Assembly (NCBI GenBank): GCA_013329615.1
Contig: DUKA01000080.1
Span: 1 to 7,461 of the forward strand
Length of the DNA: 7,461 nucleotides
Direction: 5' to 3'
DNA from: Candidatus Bathyarchaeota archaeon
GTDB taxonomy: Archaea; Thermoproteota; Bathyarchaeia; TCS64
The notes under the pieces are model-generated. The model was not told where the DNA came from and did no database searches. It saw nothing but the letters and a program-made list of their open reading frames with translations. Made by a program: the position numbers and the translations under genes. Of this stretch, positions 5,028-7,461 are shown in pieces; positions within the stretch are counted from its first letter, which is position 1; every line of letters begins with the position of its first letter.

Positions 5028-6125
5028 TCACTGCTTGACCCCCCTGTACTTTTTGACCACGCATATGAGGCTCTGACCCCCGATCTTTCTCTCCTCGACT
5101 ATCCCCGCTGCCATGAGGCGGCGTATCATCCTCCAAGCGCTGGTCCGCGGAATATCGAAGCGGTCCCTTATCTCGTTGGCGAACGCCTCCCCGCCGCGCT
5201 CCGCGAGGAAACGTATTACCTCCTTGTCGTCTACGCGCAGGTCGCGGTGTTTCTGGAGTATGGCTTCGAGGTTGACGGGGCCTTCCTCGCTCTTCTTGGC
5301 AGGCGGCTGTGGCTTCGGCACCTCCACCCGACGCCTCATGTAGATGAAGACACCCGCCACGGCGACGACCACGACCAGTGCAGCAACGACTATAATGAAC
5401 GTGTAATCTGCCGATGGTTTGGGTGACGCGTTAATGGCAGAGGTCTTCGCCTGTGTGGCGAGTTGTTCAGCCATCAGGTACTCCCCCGCGGTGTTGGCGG
5501 TCTTTGCCTGCGTGAGGAGCGCCTCCGCAGTCGTCACATCCAACCCGCTGGTCTTCGCAGCCGCTATCGCCGCCTCGGCCGCCTGTATCGCGGTCTGGGC
5601 ACGCTCGGATGTCCCCACCGCGGAGACGATGTAGGATACGGAGTCCTCACCGGGCGGCAGCGTTATGCTCGGCTGACCGTTGATGGTCCCGACGCTGAGA
5701 GGCATCTGGCTCATGCTGACGATAGTTGATCCCGTGGGGAGTAGCAGATGTAGATTCGCGGGAGAGGTGACGTTAAGCGTCCACAGCGTCCCCAGCTTCG
5801 AGGTAAGTTCCTGCGTCGAGTAGGTTATTGTGAGTGCGGATGCGCCGAGGGAGTCAACGGTCGTCGTAAAACCAACTTCCACTGTCATGAGGGGTAGACC
5901 CTCCTCGTTGACTACAAGCAGGTCAGGGAAGGTGGAGCCGAAGAGCGGAACTGAAACCTTGACTAGTGTCGGGTCTACATCGACGTTATACACCACTTCG
6001 ACCATACCGTCGGCGTATACTGTTAAAGTGAGGCTCTGCGGCGTGTAGTCGGCCGAGAGTGCATACGGAATCGTCGCCCCAGCAAGCAGGAGCATGATTA
6101 GTACGACGCGGTCGACACGCATCAT
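5028..6125 (-). CDS. membrane-anchored one-component transcription regulator: signal peptide, outer domain, one TM helix, cytoplasmic winged helix
   Basis: The 365-residue product has a clear domain order. Residues 1-24 are a signal peptide (MMRVDRVVLIMLLLAGATIP, then YALS/A). Residues 25-170 form a beta-rich outer domain. Residues 173-232 are Ala-rich helices containing the hairpin SGLDVTTAEALLTQAK...GEYLMAEQLATQA. Residues 241-263 are the membrane helix (FIIVVAALVVVVAVAGVFIY) followed by the RRR stop-transfer. A Pro/Lys linker leads to residues 297-362, a winged-helix domain (DDKEVIRFLAERGGEAFANE, IPRTSAWRMIRRLMAAGIVE, then a beta wing) of the MarR/IclR-like kind found on archaeal membrane proteins. 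It would sense something outside and act on DNA directly, without phosphorelay. A TATA box places transcription start at the ATG, so the message is probably leaderless. Two adjacent ATGs (6125, 6122) make the exact start uncertain by one residue. The target is unknown; the GGAAC boxes just downstream are a candidate. It is followed after 77 bases by the secreted-protein gene. Confidence 0.85.
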   Translation of the reverse strand: MMRVDRVVLIMLLLAGATIPYALSADYTPQSLTLTVYADGMVEVVYNVDVDPTLVKVSVPLFGSTFPDLLVVNEEGLPLMTVEVGFTTTVDSLGASALTITYSTQELTSKLGTLWTLNVTSPANLHLLLPTGSTIVSMSQMPLSVGTINGQPSITLPPGEDSVSYIVSAVGTSERAQTAIQAAEAAIAAAKTSGLDVTTAEALLTQAKTANTAGEYLMAEQLATQAKTSAINASPKPSADYTFIIVVAALVVVVAVAGVFIYMRRRVEVPKPQPPAKKSEEGPVNLEAILQKHRDLRVDDKEVIRFLAERGGEAFANEIRDRFDIPRTSAWRMIRRLMAAGIVEERKIGGQSLICVVKKYRGVKQ

Positions 6126-6145
6126 GAATCAACTGAGGGAATGCT

Positions 6146-6152
6146 GGTTTAT
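6146..6152 (-). promoter_or_regulatory. TATA box for the membrane regulator gene
   Basis: Read leftward the sequence is CATAAACC, centred near 6149-6150. A start about 26 bases downstream falls at 6124-6125, exactly on the ATG, and no ribosome site precedes that ATG. A leaderless transcript is therefore likely. This promoter may also serve the downstream secreted-protein gene, for which I see no convincing TATA box at the right distance. Confidence 0.5.
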
Positions 6153-6191
6153 GAAGCTAAAAGACTGATCGAACAGCCGAACGCGTCGTGT

Positions 6192-6207
6192 GGGGAGTTG
6201 TTTCCCC
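6192..6207. other. short inverted repeat after the rubrerythrin gene
   Basis: GGGGA-GTTGTT-TCCCC is a perfect five-base stem with a six-base loop, ten bases beyond the rubrerythrin stop codon. It could slow or end transcription, or be a protein site for the downstream regulator gene. It has no oligo-T run immediately after it on the leftward transcript (only TTTT about 35 bases on), and archaeal termination relies mainly on T runs, so a terminator role is uncertain. Confidence 0.3.
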
Positions 6208-6216
6208 GTATCTGGG

Positions 6217-6753
6217 TTAGGCGAAGACTGCGAACTTCTCCTTCTTCGCCTTGCAGATTGGGCACTGGTCGGGGGCGACACCCTCGTAGGTCCAGCCGCA
6301 GACCTCGCAGACGCCTATCTCCCCTAAGGCTGCGTCCTTCTTCTGCTCGGCCGACTCCTTGGCGCGTGCGAACAGGCCGGCGTGTGTCTTCTCCGCCTCC
6401 CACGCGTAGCGGAAGGTGACCTCTGCGCCGTACTCCTTCTGATCCCTCGCCACGGCCATGTAGGCGGGGTACATCTCGTCTACCTCGTGGTGCTCGCCGT
6501 CGATGCCGTGCTGGAGGTCCTCGACCGTGGACCTGCTGCCGAATAGGGTGCCGCCGATCGTGGTTTGCGGCCCCTTCGTCATGATGTTCCGGTAGTGGTT
6601 GGCGGCGTGTATCCTCTCCGCGTGGGCTACGGCGGTGAACAGACGCACGATGTTCGGCAGGCCGGCTTCCTTCGCCCTCTTGGCGAAGATGAGGTACCTC
6701 ACGTGTGCCTGACTCTCCCCACAGAAGGCGCTTATCAAATTCTGCTCAGTCAT
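6217..6753 (-). CDS. rubrerythrin (diiron peroxidase with C-terminal rubredoxin-like domain)
   Basis: The product reduces hydrogen peroxide in the cytoplasm, with electrons passing through its iron centres. It has 178 residues from the ATG at 6751-6753. The ferritin-like four-helix bundle shows the diiron ligand pattern: E13 in GESQAHVRY, HAERIH (44-49, ExxH), GEHHEVDEMYP (86-96) and WEAEKTH (118-124). The C-terminal rubredoxin-like domain has CEVC (149-152) and CPIC (164-167), giving CX2C-X11-CX2C for one FeS4 iron, with the usual GWTYEG between them. All key ligands appear present. The frame is open to 6843, but the family starts at this Met, and the added 30 residues would cross the promoter. 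A TATA-like ATAAAAA lies about 50 bases upstream. The gene is divergent from the sugar kinase. Its position upstream of the membrane regulator on the same strand may be only neighbourly, since that gene has its own promoter. Confidence 0.95.
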   Translation of the reverse strand: MTEQNLISAFCGESQAHVRYLIFAKRAKEAGLPNIVRLFTAVAHAERIHAANHYRNIMTKGPQTTIGGTLFGSRSTVEDLQHGIDGEHHEVDEMYPAYMAVARDQKEYGAEVTFRYAWEAEKTHAGLFARAKESAEQKKDAALGEIGVCEVCGWTYEGVAPDQCPICKAKKEKFAVFA

Positions 6754-6800
6754 CTCTCTGACCAATTCTGTTCTCCTAGTCGATACCCGGGGGATGGCGG

Positions 6801-6807
6801 TTTTTAT
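6801..6807 (-). promoter_or_regulatory. TATA box for rubrerythrin
   Basis: Read leftward the sequence is GATAAAAACC, about 50 bases before the ATG at 6753. The predicted start near 6778 gives a leader of about 25 bases, with an AGGAG at 6773-6777 right at its 5' end. The position supports the ATG at 6753 and makes the longer frame from 6843 untenable. Confidence 0.5.
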
Positions 6808-6845
6808 CGGTTTCCAGAAAAATGTGCCGACGAGTGTGCGCATGT

Positions 6846-6855
6846 GCTTTTATTC
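6846..6855 (+). promoter_or_regulatory. TATA box for the PfkB-family kinase gene
   Basis: GCTTTTATTC is centred near 6851, about 25 bases before the GTG at 6876. That spacing predicts a leaderless transcript starting on or next to the start codon, and no strong ribosome site is visible. The opposing rubrerythrin TATA box is about 45 bases away in the same divergent gap (6754-6875). Confidence 0.45.
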
Positions 6856-6875
6856 TGTGGAACGTCAGGCTCTTC

Positions 6876-7461
6876 GTGGAGCCTATCGGGATCGTGGGCC
6901 ACGTCGCCATAGACAGGATACTAACATCCGGCGGCGTGAGGCACCAGCTCGGGGGGCCGCCCACGTATGTCTCCATCGTCACCGATCTGCTCGGCATATC
7001 GTTGATTGCAGCTACAAAGGTAGGCGGTGACTTCCCCGAGGAGTACGCCTCCGCGCTGGCGGCGAAGGGACTCGACGTCCGCGCCTCTGTCGATCAGGCG
7101 GCTACGACGACGCGATTCATACTCGACTACACTAGGCCTGAGAGGGGACTCGGCTATGAGAGCCTATGCTCACCCATCGAGCCACGGGACGTTGAGGGAC
7201 TACCCGATACTGTGATTGTGGCTCCGATTGTCGGCGAGATACCCGGGGAGACACTTGATGCGCTTGAGGCCCGCGTCCTCGCGCTTGACCCACAGGGCTT
7301 CGTAAGGAGGCTTGAGCCGGGTGGCGTGATCAGCCTGCGCCCTTGGCGGGATGCGGGCTTGCTCCGCCGCCTTTCGGTGTTCAAGGCCTCTGCGAGGGAG
7401 CTGGGGCTCGTCGCGGGGGAGGCGGGGTGGGTTGGGCTTGAGCGACTCGCGGGGCTTGGCG
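6876..7461 (+). CDS. PfkB/ribokinase-family carbohydrate kinase, N-terminal part
   Basis: The gene begins in the window and runs off its right edge, leaving about 195 residues. The start is taken as GTG at 6876 (reading MEPIGIVGHVAIDRIL), which fits the TATA box; a GTG at 6834 would lie inside the promoter. Ribokinase-fold features are visible: IGIVGHVAID (4-13) as the first strand, HQLGGPPTYVS (23-33) corresponding to the GGxxxN/Y substrate-binding helix, AATKVGGDFP (45-54), and TTTRFILDYT (77-86), the beta strand of the substrate lid. Later come DTVIVAPIVGEIP and a VLALDPQGFVRRL strand (the D-P-x-G of the ATP-side domain). The catalytic GAGD anion hole would lie beyond the window. The enzyme phosphorylates a sugar or nucleoside with ATP; the substrate cannot be told. 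The upstream GGPPTY form resembles archaeal members of uncertain specificity. Confidence 0.85.
   Translation, partial: MEPIGIVGHVAIDRILTSGGVRHQLGGPPTYVSIVTDLLGISLIAATKVGGDFPEEYASALAAKGLDVRASVDQAATTTRFILDYTRPERGLGYESLCSPIEPRDVEGLPDTVIVAPIVGEIPGETLDALEARVLALDPQGFVRRLEPGGVISLRPWRDAGLLRRLSVFKASARELGLVAGEAGWVGLERLAGLG

Noticed and set aside
4951..5136. A longer N-terminus for the secreted protein, with ATGs at 4980, 5028 and 5136.
   Set aside because: It would place about 60 polar residues before a classic signal peptide and overlap the end of the regulator gene. The AGGTG ribosome site points to 4950.
6171..6182. Two GAAC boxes (GAACAGCC, GAACGCG) upstream of the regulator gene, reminiscent of the GGAAC operator.
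   Set aside because: They lack the leading G, are spaced 8 rather than 10 bases, and have no palindromic half, so I cannot separate them from chance.

Overview
The window looks like chromosomal DNA of a GC-rich archaeon, most likely of the TACK group (Nitrososphaeria, Bathyarchaeia or a Caldarchaeum-like lineage). This is inferred from an Ard1/RimI acetyltransferase very like the crenarchaeal one, heavy use of AGG (Arg) and ATA (Ile) codons, TATA-type promoters 25 to 40 bases from start codons, probable leaderless genes, several TTG/GTG starts and many N-glycosylation sequons in the secreted proteins. I see no RNA gene, insertion sequence or CRISPR array. Genes are dense, with gaps no longer than about 120 bases.

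Left part (1-2240). The 3' end of a DUF1624/HGSNAT-like membrane acyltransferase reads rightward into a convergent leftward pair: an Ard1/RimI N-terminal acetyltransferase followed by a 55-residue single-helix membrane protein at 323-490. A divergent promoter region (1024-1121) then separates the acetyltransferase from a rightward PDZ-less site-2 (M50) metalloprotease with intact HExxH and NxxPxxxLDGG motifs.

Middle part (2218-6125, all leftward). First is a LarA/DUF2088 homologue whose 3' end overlaps the protease gene tail-to-tail. It keeps the LarA fold signatures but appears to have lost nearly all residues that hold the nickel-pincer cofactor and do catalysis. Upstream of it lie two genes that look like a functional pair: a signal-peptide-bearing single-pass membrane protein with a cytoplasmic winged-helix DNA-binding domain, followed by a secreted, glycosylation-rich helical protein. 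Both carry the same roughly 40-residue helical-hairpin unit outside the membrane. The gap between them holds three GGAAC boxes spaced exactly 10 bases apart, the last being half of the palindrome GGAACA-CC-TGTTCC, a good operator candidate.

Right part (6217-7461). A leftward rubrerythrin (peroxide/oxidative stress) is divergent from the 5' part of a PfkB-family sugar kinase that runs off the window.

The most original content is the membrane regulator / secreted protein pair with the phased GGAAC boxes, a possible one-component surface-sensing system. Next are the apparently cofactor-less LarA homologue and the unannotated small membrane protein.
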